Positions 11,440 through 22,985 are shown, numbered from the stretch's first letter. The stretch: 64,000 bases of DNA from Euclidia mi (GCA_944739405.2 OX123197.2:1743501-1807500); one strand, 5' to 3'. Notes: generated by a model from the letters alone, not told the origin. Made by a program: numbers and translations.

Positions 11440-14400
11440 ATATTTTTAATTTATTTTACAACTTTATATATATATATCAGATTGAAATGTAACTAAGTCT
11501 TAAAATACTATACAAAGAAATATATACAGAACATACAAAAAAATATATACAGAAAAAGAAAGAAAAAAAAAATTTAGAGCGCGTCATGAAATTCATCCAC
11601 ATCGCCGTCAACTGGCAGCGGGCCCAGAACGCTGGCAGCGTTGCCACGTTGTATGGCGATACTTACCTTCTGAGCCAAATAGAACCCAGCCTTCTGGTCA
11701 CGCGAGGCGTCGACAAGCCTCTTTGCGAGGTCTCTAAAAAGAGATCTCGCACTTGGACACCATAGCCCCAACGTTTCGACCCCAAACGGCTCAAATACGT
11801 AATCCCCTACTAGGTTTACGTATTTGCGCCGTTTGAGGGTCTCCGCTGTAGCAGCAGCAGCGCCCGCACAACCGGCTGTGCTAGGAAGATGTGATGGGTA
11901 TCGACACACGTTGCGTCCCATACCAAAGGCCTACCCAACTTCCATGGCAGTAAAGACATACCGTCTGGTCTTTTGCCGTCGTTGCGTACCAGGCCCTGAG
12001 GTTCAAGGTGGGCTGGAATGCCAGCGGAGACAAGAGCCCGACGGAGAATGTCATTAAGGTTGCCGTGTCGTGAAATACGACCTGCGCTCCTGCTGCATGA
12101 TAGGCCATGGTGACCAAGGCTGTCGACAGCCTCTCCACAGTGACAGCGATGTGGAGTAACACATGGCGCGCCTAAACGGAGGCAAGACGCGATGCGGAAG
12201 GTCGTATCGTCCAGCATGGTACCAATGTTGGACGATGGCAGTGCTTGAAGCCAGAGGCCCGACTCCCACTCCCCCACAGCCAGTAGGCGAGCACGCTCCG
12301 CAGCATTAGACGATGTGCTAAGAAGGTTTTCTCGTATTCTGCTGCAAAGCGGTCCATCCCACTGCCTCTGAGAGGATAGGTTTCGGGGTAACTCAGTGCT
12401 TGGACAAGCTCTTCTCCAAGCATTCGTGGCATCGGTCTTACACGGCACCTCAGAATTGACCAGTGTTGGTGCTAAGATTTTCCTGGTCAATTCTGCAGTG
12501 CTGTGGACCGAGGACAGGAATGCTGGTAGGCTAACATCAGAAAGTTTTTGAATACCGAGGCCGCCAAAACGTACAGGTAAGGACGCCTGTAGCCACAATC
12601 GGTCATTCAGTGCTATATTCAAAATTTTACTAAGAGTAGTTTGTATAATTTTGTCCATTTCAATGAGTAGGCTCGAATTTTTCCAAAAAGGCGAAGCTCG
12701 AATAGCGTGAGTAAATTTAGGCACGAAAAGACAATACCGAATTATAGTGAAAGCCGAGTTAATTTTGAGGAGCCTGTCCGAAATTTCACTAAAATTTTGA
12801 ATTTTTTCATGAATAAATGTATCGAAACCTTCGTCTAAAATCGGGGACCCAAGGAGGCGAAGAGAACTTTTTTCAATGTGGGTTATATTGGGAGTCAGAA
12901 ATTGCAATTTGGAAAGTATAGAGGATTTATTTAAATTGTCGTTTATGAAAATTTCACATTTAGTTGGATTTAGGTCTAAGCCTATGGATGAAAATTTAGA
13001 TTTTAAGAAAGCCAGATCTTGATAAACAGTCTGTTCGTCGCCTGCCAGGGTCCCGTCATCCAGGTACCAGATATTGAATTTTGAATTTAACTGGCTGATG
13101 ATTGGGTGAATTGCTAGGCTAAAAATGAGTGGTCCAAGAGGGTCACCTTGTTGACAGCCAACGGCGGATTCCAGAAGATTTTCCTTGAAGATCAATTTTG
13201 AAGGGTTTCTGTAACACTGCCAAAGAAAGTTGTAAATTTTGGGTGTTTCAATTTTAACTTGTGTCAACATGGTGTCCCGGTTCACTGAGTTAAAGGCGTT
13301 CTTTAAATCAACCTTCAAGATAACCTCGCCCCCATTACAGCCAAGGTATGTTGACAGGGCATGTATGGCAGCCTCGCAACCCCCCTTGGATCCAAATCCG
13401 AGCTGCAGGGGTTGGAATTTATTACCTAAGTTTGTATAATAATAGCGACAGCATATCTTGGCTGCCATACGCCTGTACGTACACCCCACGGCAATGGGAC
13501 GAATGCCACCGTCCTTCTTTCGCAAGGCACAAAGATTGGCGCCGTACAAAATAGGGACGATGTCATCGTTTACATTGCCGGAGAGCATAAGGTTGATTAG
13601 GGCCGTTAGCTCCCTCAAAAGCGCGTCCCCAGCAGCCCCGGCGCTCGCACACACGAGATCCTTAAGGTGCTGTGGTGTTAAGCCGTCGAGACTACCGGCA
13701 GACCCACTTTGGAAAGAGCAAACGGCAGCAACCACGTCCTTGGCTGTAACGTTGAGACAATCTGAGTTAGTGTCAGGTGGGTCAGGAAAGGAGAGGTTAT
13801 CCCCTGGCGCTGGATGCTTGCTTTGCAGACTCGCGAGTGTGTCGGCAGAGCAAGGCGCCACCACATCGCTACAAAACAAGAGCCTGGAGGCTCCCCTGAT
13901 ATCACCTTCCCTTAGTTTTGATTCTACATAATGGTAAATGGGGCTATTATGGTATGGTTTAGGAGGATGGGGGTTTAAATGGGATGCCGAATTATTACAA
14001 TTTTCTTTAATTTTTGATGTAAGTGTTTTTTTTGTTATACGGTCTGTCTGTGCATGCAAAATTCTATAAGGAAAGGTGATTAACTGTTCCCAAGCTGTTA
14101 TAGAATTTTCCCGGGTGACAAGACCTATGCACTGTGCTAGATTTTGGGCCACTGAAGGTCTTGCACCACGGGGAATTCGCTTTAAAACCGGAATTGAATT
14201 TTTTAATTGACTTAAATATTGCCAAAAGGGAATTTTGGGGGAGACTATTGTGTTGTTGTGTGTATGTGTGGATGTTTTGGGGCCAGAAAGTACATTCTGG
14301 TTTTTATGGATTTTACCTAAATGTACTTTTAGGCCCCGCTCACCTTTAAAGTAACGCGCCTGGGAACAATTGGGGCAGCGCACCAGAGTAGACGAAGTGC

Positions 14401-14932
14401 AAGGTTGATCCGCACCTATTTCATCATCACCCTTGCCACCGTTATAAGACATAAAACTGAAAAATCACTCACTAAAAATAAATACTATCTAAATAACAAC
14501 AATAATATCAAAACAACAACACAAACGCTTGACTTTGTCACTGTCGATTGGTAAGTTTTTATTGTCCGTGGTGGCGGCTTTCGGCCGCCGGCCAGTACGC
14601 TGACGGAGGCCGGCATAGCGTCACATCAGCCCTGTTAGCGGAGCGGAGGCTACACGCCGCTGCTCACGCCAGCCAGCAAGAAAATTTTCCTTATTTCTTG
14701 TTTTATATGATCAGTAAAATTTATCTTGTACGTAAAGAAGTTGTCACACCGATGACACTTTTTCTTTTCATCAATAATGGTGAAAATTATATACAATTTT
14801 CCAAGTAATTTTCACAATAGATGGAAGATACTATTGTTAGTTATTAATATTGCCAAGCGATGGACTAATTTACAATATATTTTATTTATTTTATATTCAT
14901 TATTTATACTTCGCTTGTCAAACCATAGACCA
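11440..14932 (-). mobile_element. RLE-type non-LTR element inserted in LINE B
   Basis: A 3.5-kb element bounded by the 11-bp duplication AGTCATTATCT (11429-11439 and 14933-14943); the uninterrupted target is seen at 49068-49080. It has one long ORF, a short AT-rich 3' UTR (11440-11573) ending AAATAAATTAAAAATAT, and a 480-base 5' UTR with a GC-rich patch (14570-14680). It is neither in rDNA nor at another recognised specific target. Confidence 0.88.
11574..14452 (-). pseudogene. Zinc finger, reverse transcriptase and restriction-like endonuclease protein, one frameshift
   Basis: The 878-codon frame from ATG 14452 starts with a C2H2-type finger (residues about 25-48). The RT core follows: GGIRPIAVGCTYRRM, VDLKNAFNSVN, GCQQGDPLGPLIFSL and the active site WYLDDG (Tyr at residue 463), unlike the F/YADD of most LINEs. 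The C-terminus has CHCGEAVDSLGHHGLSC, a CCHC-like knuckle, then RPDG and VWDATCVD, the PD-(D/E)XK core of R2/R4-group LINEs. The frame is lost near 11890-11910; the homologous end (KRRKYVNLVGDYVFEPFGVE to the stop at 11574) continues in another frame. One indel therefore inactivates an otherwise long-open gene. Clade assignment within RLE elements is uncertain. Confidence 0.85.
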
Positions 14933-14943
14933 AGTCATTATCT

Positions 14944-15032
14944 TAATTTCTTTAAATTTTTCCCTCAGTGAATGCCTTGAACCAAGACTGTAGATTGCAC
15001 GAATAGCCCGCTTCTGCAGTACAAACACAGTT
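14944..15032 (-). pseudogene. LINE B copy 1: ORF2 fragment beyond the inner insertion
   Basis: About 90 bases nearly identical to 49080-49168 (RT connection region), joined on its right to LINE A ORF1 at the TGACAT duplication. Confidence 0.88.
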
Positions 15033-15037
15033 TGACA

Positions 15038-15614
15038 TGATTCTGTATACATCTCTTATATCATTGTCTTTAATTTCTACGTCTAGAGTCTTCGACATGT
15101 TTTTCACTATCTCGCTGACGTCATCTTTAGTTTCAAATTTTTTGTTCTCTGCCAGAAAGATGGGAACATTACGGATCTCGAAGCTTGCAGTCCTATTTTT
15201 CCGTTCAAGGCTTTCTATCTTTTCCTCCAATCTCAGTATTGCCTTTTTGTCCTCTACTCTTTCTGATTCAATATGGCTCAGTGTCTTGAGAATGGTGTCA
15301 TATTTATCGGACATAAATTGCAAGCTTTCTTTTAGCTCCTCATTCTTTTGCTTCAGTTCCATGAAATTCTGGTCAACCTTGGCTGATAAGGAGGAGATCA
15401 GACTTTTAATTTCCTTATTGTCATCCTCTTCACGTTTGCGCCTTTGTTTAATATTGACATATCCACCGCATCTTTGCTCAGATGCAGTATCCGATTCGTA
15501 GGCCTGAGACGCTGAGGTAGTTGCCCCAGTCTTGGTGGTGCTAGCGGGTGTCGCAGTTGAGGTACGTCGAGGCGAGTGTTTGAGCGGCAGAATGTTACAA
15601 GTTTTATCGCGCAA
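15038..15614 (-). pseudogene. LINE A ORF1, N-terminal half (coiled coil)
   Basis: The minus-strand frame has a Ser/Thr/Ala-rich N-terminus, a basic patch (KQRRKREEDD), a coiled coil of about 80 residues rich in Glu, Lys and Leu, then ASFEIRNVP and DVSEIVKNMSKTLDV leading into RDVYRIMS, where the LINE B insertion cuts it. The last 25 residues before its stop (14952) come from antisense LINE B sequence. The rest is at 9898-10248. The first codon is TTG at 15614, so a start further upstream or a lost ATG is possible. Confidence 0.85.
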
Positions 15615-15660
15615 AAAAGTGTATCGCGCTTGAGGATAGTCGGAGTTATATTTTTACAAA

Positions 15661-16163
15661 TTTATTAATATCTTTCAATATAATTTCTTCGTATGAAACC
15701 ATTTTTTTTCTTGTAACAGATGTAAGATAGTTATAAAATAAATATTGTAGAATGACAAAAAGAACAATCGGTCCTGGACGCGATCTTAAGGCACTCTGAT
15801 ATCGCTGTGCGATTTAAACCACTGAGCCACTTACACGGCTAACTCTACTGTCGAAATAGTGCTTCTATTGTATTACTGATGTCATATAGTTATATCAGTA
15901 GGTACTCTTGATGGTATCTGCTAGCCTGGTACATGCCGAAGAAATTTTTAACAAGTGTAATATTTGTTCTGTCTCGCTCACCCGTGGAGGCGCAGGGCGG
16001 GGCTTCTCAGGCGCTGTCTGGCAGTAAAAAGCTCTTCACTGTTTATGCACTCCTATTATTTTTAAGGAATATTTTGAATTAAACTTATTTAATATTTATT
16101 TTAATTAACTCGCGTAGAATTATAGACACGTCTGCTCGATATCGAGGTCCGGGGAGAAGTACC
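15661..16163. other. Intron sequence with a possible degenerate SINE head
   Basis: Mostly unrecognised. On the minus strand about 15845-15780, TGGCTCAGTGGTTTAAA resembles a tRNA-derived SINE A box, but no convincing B box follows. Confidence 0.35.
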
Positions 16164-16344
16164 ATACTAACCATAAGTTTAACCATTTGAATACTCACTT
16201 CAATTCGACCAGTGGTTGGCATTCTGACTGGCCCGCTGCAAGGTCAGGCGTGTATAAAACTTGGGCGGGCTAATTAATACGCCTAACGCCAGTCGAATAG
16301 AGGTGAGATGTGAGGTACTTAAACTCACATGGTTAGTAAGTAGT
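16164..16344. mobile_element. Candidate short MITE with imperfect 50-bp terminal inverted repeats
   Basis: TACTAACCAT...TTTAA...CTCAC...TTCGAC at the left end is matched in inverse at the right end (GTCGAATAGAGGTGAG...TTAAACTCACATGGTTAGTA). No coding capacity. Flanking duplication not resolved. Confidence 0.5.
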
Positions 16345-16790
16345 ATTAATATCATTATTATATATTAATATCATTGGTCATGTCAACCAATGCAATACTT
16401 GTGAATGTGTCATGTCAGTGCCATGCTTAAAATCATTGTTCAAAATGTATGTTTGATACTAAACATAATAAAAAATAATATCTGTACAAAATATGTTTCA
16501 CTCTAGTCAGATTCTGCAAGGGTGACTAAAATCAACATGACACTCAATTAGGCCAAATACAGTAATTTAACTGTGAATATATGTTCACTATCAAATTGAA
16601 GTGTCCCTGTTATTGATTATTTTTATTATGATTCATAGCAAATTGATAAAATATATTAATTACACATTTAATTAAAATAAGTAAGTAAGTACCTAGTACT
16701 CAGCCAAAAATTTGGAAGAACAAAACCAAAACGAGAAATTCACAAAAGGCAACAGTTCTCACTTTTGATGAAATTCATTAGATATTATTG
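16345..16790. other. Intron sequence, nothing recognised
   Basis: AT-rich; no repeat or coding signal seen. Confidence 0.5.
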
Positions 16791-16792
16791 TC

Positions 16793-17015
16793 TCATCATC
16801 ATCAGCCTTTAACAGTCCACTGCTGGACTAGACCTCTCCTTTGAAAGGAGGAATTGGCAATTGGAGGAATACCACGCTGGCCAAATGGGTTGGTATAGGG
16901 TTTGTATCAAGTTTTCCTTCTCTTACAGTGCTGTTCTCTGCAATGCTCTCTCTGTCGGCTCTTACGACACCCATGGGATGATATGGGGTAGTGAAATTCC
17001 GTATTCTTAATCCGA
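16793..17015 (-). repeat. RTE-type LINE 3' tail fragment
   Basis: Begins with (TCA)n then CAGCC...CCACTGCTGGAC, the reverse complement of the widespread lepidopteran RTE 3' end, which finishes in (TGA)n. 5'-truncated. A diverged relative occurs at 35308-35396. Confidence 0.65.
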
Positions 17016-17862
17016 TATTATTGATTGATACCGAAGAAATCTATAACTTATTTGCCTTACTGAGTCCAAAGTGATTTCTTACTCCTAAATAACAGTACGC
17101 CTATAAATGTATCCTTGTCATAAACTAGTCACCTGTAACTCACGACCGAATAACAAAAGAGAACAAAGAAAATAAAAAACAGGAAAAATAACCAAGATTC
17201 TTTGGACTTTTACCGTAATCGTAAGTGCAGGCGTGGACCTAACTTAATATCATTAATGATATACAACACCATCGGAAACAAAGAGGCAATATATCACAGG
17301 CTCTGCTTTGAAATACAGCGATTCATTATTTTCAACACAATTTCCTTTTTTTGTTATAAATTCGGTATATGTACGTAATTTTATAACCCTCTAAACCAAA
17401 TATGATCCAGATTTATTTGGATTACAGAGTGACTTATCCAACGAATAGTGAAACGAACCGTAACTTAATAACTTCAAAATATGAGAAGGTATAGCAAAGA
17501 GGAAGTTGAAGAATCAGAGTCAATTATTGAGTTTCTTTAATCAACCTCAAAGTGTATGACCTAAAACTTACCATAAAATGGTGCCCATTTAATATCTGGT
17601 TATAATAGCATACTTTTAATGGATATTCCACACAGGCAAAGCTGCATGCAATAACTAGTACTTCATAAATCAACTTTGATACGACTATCCAATTGTTACT
17701 GATACATTTTGTGCAGATCGGAGCTGAACCAATAGCCTGTACAAAAAAAATTGTATGTAGGTACATGTTCTGCATTACTTAGTAGGATGAATCGCCCTGT
17801 AACGGCTAAAGTAGGTTAAACTTCTCGTATTCGAAGTAGGTAGACGGTTTATGTTATTAGAG
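17016..17862. other. Intron sequence, nothing recognised
   Basis: No feature could be supported; the short minus-strand frame at 17524-17775 has no recognisable motif. Confidence 0.45.
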
Positions 17863-17912
17863 GTAAACAAACAGATTGGCAAGGCTTAACTTTGCCAATC
17901 TGTTTGGTTTTG
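17863..17912. repeat. Hairpin, perfect 16-bp stem
   Basis: AAACAGATTGGCAA on the left is matched by TTGCCAATCTGTTT on the right around a short loop. It lies directly beside a LINE B tail. Confidence 0.8.
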
Positions 17913-17919
17913 GACCTAA

Positions 17920-17966
17920 AGACATATTTATTTCTGCATTTTGGTTGTTTACAACAGTTATACAGG
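17920..17966 (-). mobile_element. LINE B copy 2, extreme 5' truncation (3' tail only)
   Basis: About 46 bases match the last bases of LINE B (3' end of 47980-53753), with the same minus orientation. Confidence 0.8.
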
Positions 17967-18174
17967 CTGTGCCTAGTTTGGCTCAGTTGATCATGTGTGA
18001 AGCCTGGCATAATATAATTATTTAATACCAACGTAGGTAACATCATAACTTTGCCACTACTTAGCCCACTCTATAAACGGTGACACCAGAGTAGACCCGC
18101 ACGAAAAGGAAAAGAAAGCCGAGTGAATCTATTAATATATCTATAGAAAACATAATAATGTCACCCGAATTGAA

Positions 18175-18480
18175 CATACAAAAATAAATGTAGGTATTAT
18201 TTGTAATACGAGTCGTCTGACCTTTGAAATTCATTGATTCTATGAGTTTGTGTTTCAATAAATCTAAGTCGAATCGAATGGATACTTAAGCGTACTGCGA
18301 AAGATTTTGTACTGAAATAACTTAGAAAGTTCAGACAGTATCTCCAGGCATGTTTTGCTATTTTAGACCTGATAGGAATCTTATTGGGATTACGGGAGGC
18401 TGATGGCTGCGGGCGGCTAAATCGGTCTATGTGAGCCTTGGTGGAGGTGTGTGACTAGTAGTAGACGTCTTTTTGAGGAA
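18175..18480 (+). repeat. Dispersed repeat R1, copy 1
   Basis: About 300 bases recur in reverse orientation at 42690-42962 with scattered mismatches, sharing segments such as GTCGTCTGACCTTTGAAATTCA. No coding frame or terminal repeat found; identity unknown. Confidence 0.75.
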
Positions 18481-18529
18481 ATAGGCAATGGTTTAGGTGG
18501 GATAAATTATACAGCAAACCCTTTACCAA

Positions 18530-18851
18530 CATCTCATCGGTAGTAGAGCCTTGCTGATTTCAGCATGAATGGGCCGGCTCGACCGGGGAAGTACTACCCT
18601 CTCACAGAAAATCGACGTAAAGTAACAGTACCTAAACTGCTGCGTTTCGTTCGGTGAGTGAGAGTGCCGGAGGCCCTATCCCCTATTCCTTCTCCCTCAT
18701 CCCAATCCTCATCCTATCCCTTTTCCCAACCCCAAAGGGTGGCAACGCACTTGTGACTCCTGTGGTGTTGCCGGTGTCCATGGGCTGCGGTAATTGCTTC
18801 CCATCAGGCGATCCGTCTGCTCGTTTGCCGCCTATTATTATTAAAAAAAAC
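18530..18851 (+). repeat. SINE/LINE-tail-type repeat, copy 1
   Basis: A C/T-rich repeat (CCCTATCCCCTATTCC...) followed by a GTGTCCATGGGCTGCGG block and CCATCAGGCGATCCGTCTG, ending in an A-run. A reverse copy is at 55255-55445. It resembles a widespread lepidopteran LINE 3' UTR; no coding part is present. Confidence 0.7.
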
Positions 18852-18857
18852 TCATAA

Positions 18858-19353
18858 TCTGTATATACCTATAAAATTCTTGCGTTACTCACTGTCTGAT
18901 AGACAACGTACAGCCAAAAGTAATGTTTGCAAGAAACTGAAATTTGGTATGAACCTTGAGAAACGTTGTGGAGCACTAAGGGCGGTTTCAGATTAGCGTA
19001 TTTTTCTGCGCGTATACGGTCGTTTCAGCATACGCGCTTACACGCGCGCTACATTACGCGCTTCAAAAAACCAGACTCACGTAAACGGGCGTGTTCGCTC
19101 GAAATGGTAGTGACGTCTTGTCAGTGTCAACATGGATTCTGAAGGCTCGTGGTTATACGAGCTTAGAAGCGCGTCAACGCTCGTACGAGTTGCGCGTGTG
19201 CCAAAAGGCGCGCCTATACGCGCCTATATGCACTTCCAAAAACGAGCTTATACGCGCGTATAAAACGCTAATCTGAAACCGCTCTAAGAAGGGAATACCC
19301 AAAACGCTTAAATTAAAAATAAAATGTGTGCGTAGCTGCGGGCATCCTTTAGT
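18858..19353 (+). mobile_element. Helitron-like non-autonomous element, interrupted by a MITE
   Basis: Starts A|TCTGTATA and ends TTAG|T, matching the Helitron rule of a TC start and CTRR end between A and T. Its body matches 27439-27646 (AAATTCTTGCGTTACT, GAAACTGAAATTTGG, GGGCATC...TAGT). The body is split at 18981-19283 by a 303-bp inverted-repeat element. Confidence 0.7.
18981..19283. mobile_element. MITE with 17-bp terminal inverted repeat inside Helitron
   Basis: GCGGTTTCAGATTAGCG at the left end is repeated in inverse at the right end. CTAAG occurs on both sides (18976-18980 and 19284-19288), while the uninterrupted relative at 27439 has a single CTAAG there. The interior is unusually rich in CGCG and TACGCG. 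Confidence 0.85.
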
Positions 19354-20213
19354 AGAAATAAATGACTAGGCCTGGCCTAGATAGCAAAGCTTTTCTCAGT
19401 AAGTAGTATTGAGCGTACAGTCTAACATGTGATTTATATAAGACGCTTTGGTATGTTTGAATAAATAGGTACCAACAGTAAACAATAGAAACAGAAACTA
19501 GCGTAGATAAATAAAAATAAAAATGGATAGTTTATAACTAGCAACATCAATAAAACCTGAACCAATATCCATTAAGTTTGTCGGGTAGATTGCTCATAGC
19601 CTGGATCATCATAATACTTTGATTAAAGTACCTATATAATCAAAGCCATCATAAAAAATAGCAATAGTTATGCTTAAAATAATAGGCTTTAGTTATGGGT
19701 GAGTATTTTGAGAAAAATATTCTCATAATATTCTGATTTGTCTACAGTTCTGCAAGTACTGAAAAAATCTAAGTAACAATAACTAACCTCAAATCTAAAA
19801 ATTCTTGTGGAAACGGAGTATTGTTTTTTGATAGCAACAAAACTCTATTATAATTATGGATAATAAACCAAATATTGTTTATAAAGCTTCTGGGTGCATA
19901 GGGGCGATTAAAGGGACTTAAGATACTACAACGTTTTATTAAAATCCGTGCAGTCAATTTTGCGTAAAAGAGTAACAAATAACTGTCATCACAAACTATC
20001 GTTTTTAGTAGGATCTAATACAGGTTTACACGTAATCGTAACCAAAATTATGTAGACAAAGTGTCAATCTCGTGGAAATAGCGATTAAAAATTAATAATA
20101 CTTTAATAAAAAAAACGACTTCAAATTTTGTCTCATACTTGGATAGGACCCAACAGGAGGTATTTCGAAACTGGTAAATAAATTACGGAGTTCTGAGGTA
20201 CCAAATATAAAAA
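19354..20213. other. Intron sequence, nothing recognised
   Basis: AT-rich with no supported coding or repeat feature; the last 100 bases may already belong to the repeat that follows. Confidence 0.4.
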
Positions 20214-21160
20214 TAAACCGGTCAAGTGCGAGTCGAACTCGCGCACCGAGGGTTCCGTACAAACCTGTAGGAAATGATATTACAAGAAAAAGGTAGATAC
20301 GTTACCTACGTAGTAATCAATACGTAGAAACGGTATACTAACGCACACATCGATAAGTCCATATTTTATTTTAATTTCGGTTGAAAGATGTGTCAGTTTC
20401 ACTTTAACGCCGGCTCGCGACGTCACACATATGTATTTCAGACTTGCCGACTGGCTTATGTTTAGCGTCCTGCTTTTGGAACGCCTATAACATATCTACT
20501 TCTTTTTACTTTTGTATCATCATTGCCTGTAGGTATATATAAATATTTAAAAAAAAATATGTGATATAACTAAAAATTTAAGGTATTCGAAATTTTTCCT
20601 ATGTGCTATATAACGTTGCTTTATGCCAAATTTCATCGACTGGAAGTATAGGTTTGACATGAGTATTTGATATGAATTTCAATTTAATATCTCTACGGGT
20701 TTATGAGGAACGGGGTACCTTCAAAATTATTAAAAATATTTTAATTATATGATGTAACAAAAAAATTACGGTTTTTTGAAATTGTTCCTTTATCTGTGCT
20801 ATAAAAAATATGTGCTACAAATTTGCAAGCAACGGCCGTTGCTTCGTGCCAAATTTCAAGATCCTGAGTTCAGTAGTTGCGAGTTTGAAAATATGCTAAA
20901 GTTGCTGTTTCTTTTGATTGCGTTGAGATAGAAGTTTGATTTTGTTACAGCTTAAAGGTATTATAGACCCAAGTATTAGATATGAATTCAATTTAATACC
21001 TCCACGCGTTCATGAGAAAATGGTTATAACTTTTAAATTACTAGTAATATAATTATGATATGATGTAATTAAACATTTACGGTTTTCGCAATTTTTACTT
21101 TACCTGTGCTACAAGGCATTGCTTCGTACCAAATTTCAAGATTCTGAGTTCACGGGAAGT
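20214..21160 (+). repeat. Lepidopteran dispersed repeat (CAAGTGCGAGTCG family), copy 1
   Basis: Begins GGTCAAGTGCGAGTCGAACT and contains the GGGTTCCGTAC box. Two or three diverged internal segments share CCAAATTTCAAGAT.CTGAGTT. Related stretches occur at 25935-26645, 36042-36283 and 37446-37690. Known to me as an abundant lepidopteran repeat; its class is not certain. Confidence 0.65.
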
Positions 21161-21501
21161 ACCTTGTAGGTTGATTGATTGATTGATTATTCGTTATTGT
21201 ACACCTTACAAAAAGTTACATTATAGAACAAAATATATACAAAACACAAACAGAATGTACAAATGGCGGCCTTATCGCTAAAAGCAATCTCTGCCAGGCA
21301 ACCTTAGGATGGACAGATAAATGGTGTAGTTTAAAGACAACCAGAATGGTATACAAGTAGTTCATAGATATACAGAAACATATATACATACACACATACA
21401 TATATCTACATATACATATACATACACGACATACACATATAAATATACCTATATCATATAAACATATTATATAATGCATACTATAACTATAATGAAAGAT
21501 G

Positions 21502-22985
21502 TCATATGGATGAAAGATAGTGCGATTTCAACAAACCTTTAAATATACTAGGTGATTTTGCTCTACGAATATCTAGTGGCAATGCATTCCACAGGCGCAC
21601 AGCTTGTACAGTAAAAGATTTGTCAAAATAATTAGTGGAATGCATTGGCATCTCCAGCCTCAAGTCCACAGACGACCTCAAGGACCTTGAATGTGTGTCA
21701 TGAAGGAACTTAAAACGTTCTTTAAGATAAGAGGGACTATTGGGATTAAGCAGGATATTATACAGTAATGTAAGAATATGAGTATTTCTGCGAAGGCGAA
21801 TCGGAAGCCACTTGAGCTTGTTGCGGAATTCTGAAATATGATCATATTTGCGTAAACCAAATATAAAACGTATGCAGAAATTTTGGAGACGCTCAAGTTT
21901 GTTCAGTTGCTCCTCTGTGGGGTCAAGATAGCTGGCATCAGCGTAGTCAAGGATCGGCTGAAGCAAAGATTGTGCAAGTGCGATTTTAGTCGCAGTTGGA
22001 AGGAAATTGCGTAATTTTCGTATTGATGCGGCTGAAGCAAACAGTTTTCGACTTGTTTCTTGTATCTGAAGTCGCCAAGACATTGTTTCATCTATATGGA
22101 TACCCAAATTTTTAACGGTTTTCCTAAATGATAGGTCTTTGCCATTAAAACTAATTCATGGTAGATCAGACCAGACAATTTTAAGCCAACATTCTTGGGC
22201 TGCCAATAACAATCAGTTGGGTTTTTTCAGGGTTCACTACGAGTCCATACTTCTGAGTCCATTCGCAGATCCGCTAGAGGTCCGAGTTAATAGTCTTACA
22301 GGCTTCTGCTAGCTTGTCAAAGGGAACTTGCGTGTAAATTTGTAAATCATCTGCGTAAAGGTGGTAGGATGAAACTAATTGGTTTGAAATAGCATTAATA
22401 AATATTGCGAAGAGTAAGGGGGATAGCACGCCACCCTGTGGTACACCTGCATTCGTGTTAGACCAAGTGGAATAAGTATCTTCAACGCGGACACGTTGCC
22501 GGCGACCAAACAGGTAACTTTGAAACCAGTCAATTACCGATGGAGATATGTTAAGAGAGCCGAGGATGCCAAGCATGATGTGGAAATCCACAGTGTTGAA
22601 CGCATTACTGAAGTCAAGTAACGAGAGCACTGTTAGATTGCCACTGTCCATCCCTTGCCTAATGTCATCTGTAACACAAACTAAAGCCGTGGTGGTACTG
22701 TGTCCAGGTCGGAAACCTGATTGGTATGTATTAAGGAGGGAATTTTCAGAAAGGAAGGAACTAAGTTGTTTATGGATGAGACGTTCTAGGACTTTTGATA
22801 GGAATGGTAATATGGATATAGGACGGTAATCTGCTAAAGTACAAGGTTTAGGTTTTTTAGGCAGGGGAATAATTAGTGCTTCTTTCCACGCTGAGGGAAA
22901 GATCCCACAGGAAATGGACTGATTTAAAATATTGCATAGGACTGGAAGGATTTGGTCAAGGATGGGAAGGATCATTTTGCGGCTT
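21502..22985 (-). pseudogene. LINE C ORF2: reverse transcriptase, frameshifted
   Basis: The minus-strand frame 22975-22274 carries LADYRPISILPFLSKVLERL, SGFRPGHSTTTAL, LLDFSNAFNTVDF, GVPQGGVLSPLLFAIFIN and HLYADDLQIY, a CR1/L2-like RT. The connection region then continues in a different frame at 22107-21502, from MGIHIDETMSW to RLWNALPLDIR, a typical LINE C-terminal end. Stops and an indel lie between 22274 and 22107. Translation upstream of 22975 is open to the linker, where the frame differs from the endonuclease segment. In active relatives this domain performs target-primed reverse transcription. Confidence 0.85.

Larger units (their letters stand above)
10249..15032 (-). mobile_element. 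LINE B copy 1, 5'-truncated, inserted in LINE A ORF1 and itself interrupted
   Basis: Homologous to the 3' third of the near-complete LINE at 47980-53753. The 3' end at 10249 carries the ATGTCTTT-type tail, the body runs to 11439, resumes at 14944 after the nested insertion, and stops at about 15032. Target-site duplication TGACAT at 10243-10248 and 15033-15038. Without the inner insertion it is about 1.3 kb long. Confidence 0.88.
6333..15660 (-). mobile_element. LINE A, full-length-type element, split by nested insertion
   Basis: A minus-strand non-LTR retrotransposon with ORF1 (15614-15038 continued at 10248-9898), a 0.3-kb spacer and ORF2 (about 9584-6715). The 3' end is an A-rich AAATAAATAAA-type tail near 6333-6360. 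ORF1 is interrupted at 10249-15032 by a second LINE (B), flanked by TGACAT on both sides (10243-10248 and 15033-15038). The 5' boundary near 15660 is approximate because no duplication flanking LINE A was identified. Several frameshifts make it inactive. It is sense relative to the host gene. Confidence 0.85.

Noticed and set aside
13458..13931. Plus-strand 157-codon frame
   Set aside because: Antisense shadow of the RLE-element ORF; no motif of its own.
14548..14971. Plus-strand frames near the GC-rich patch
   Set aside because: They fall in the 5' UTR of the RLE element and cross its boundary; no motif.
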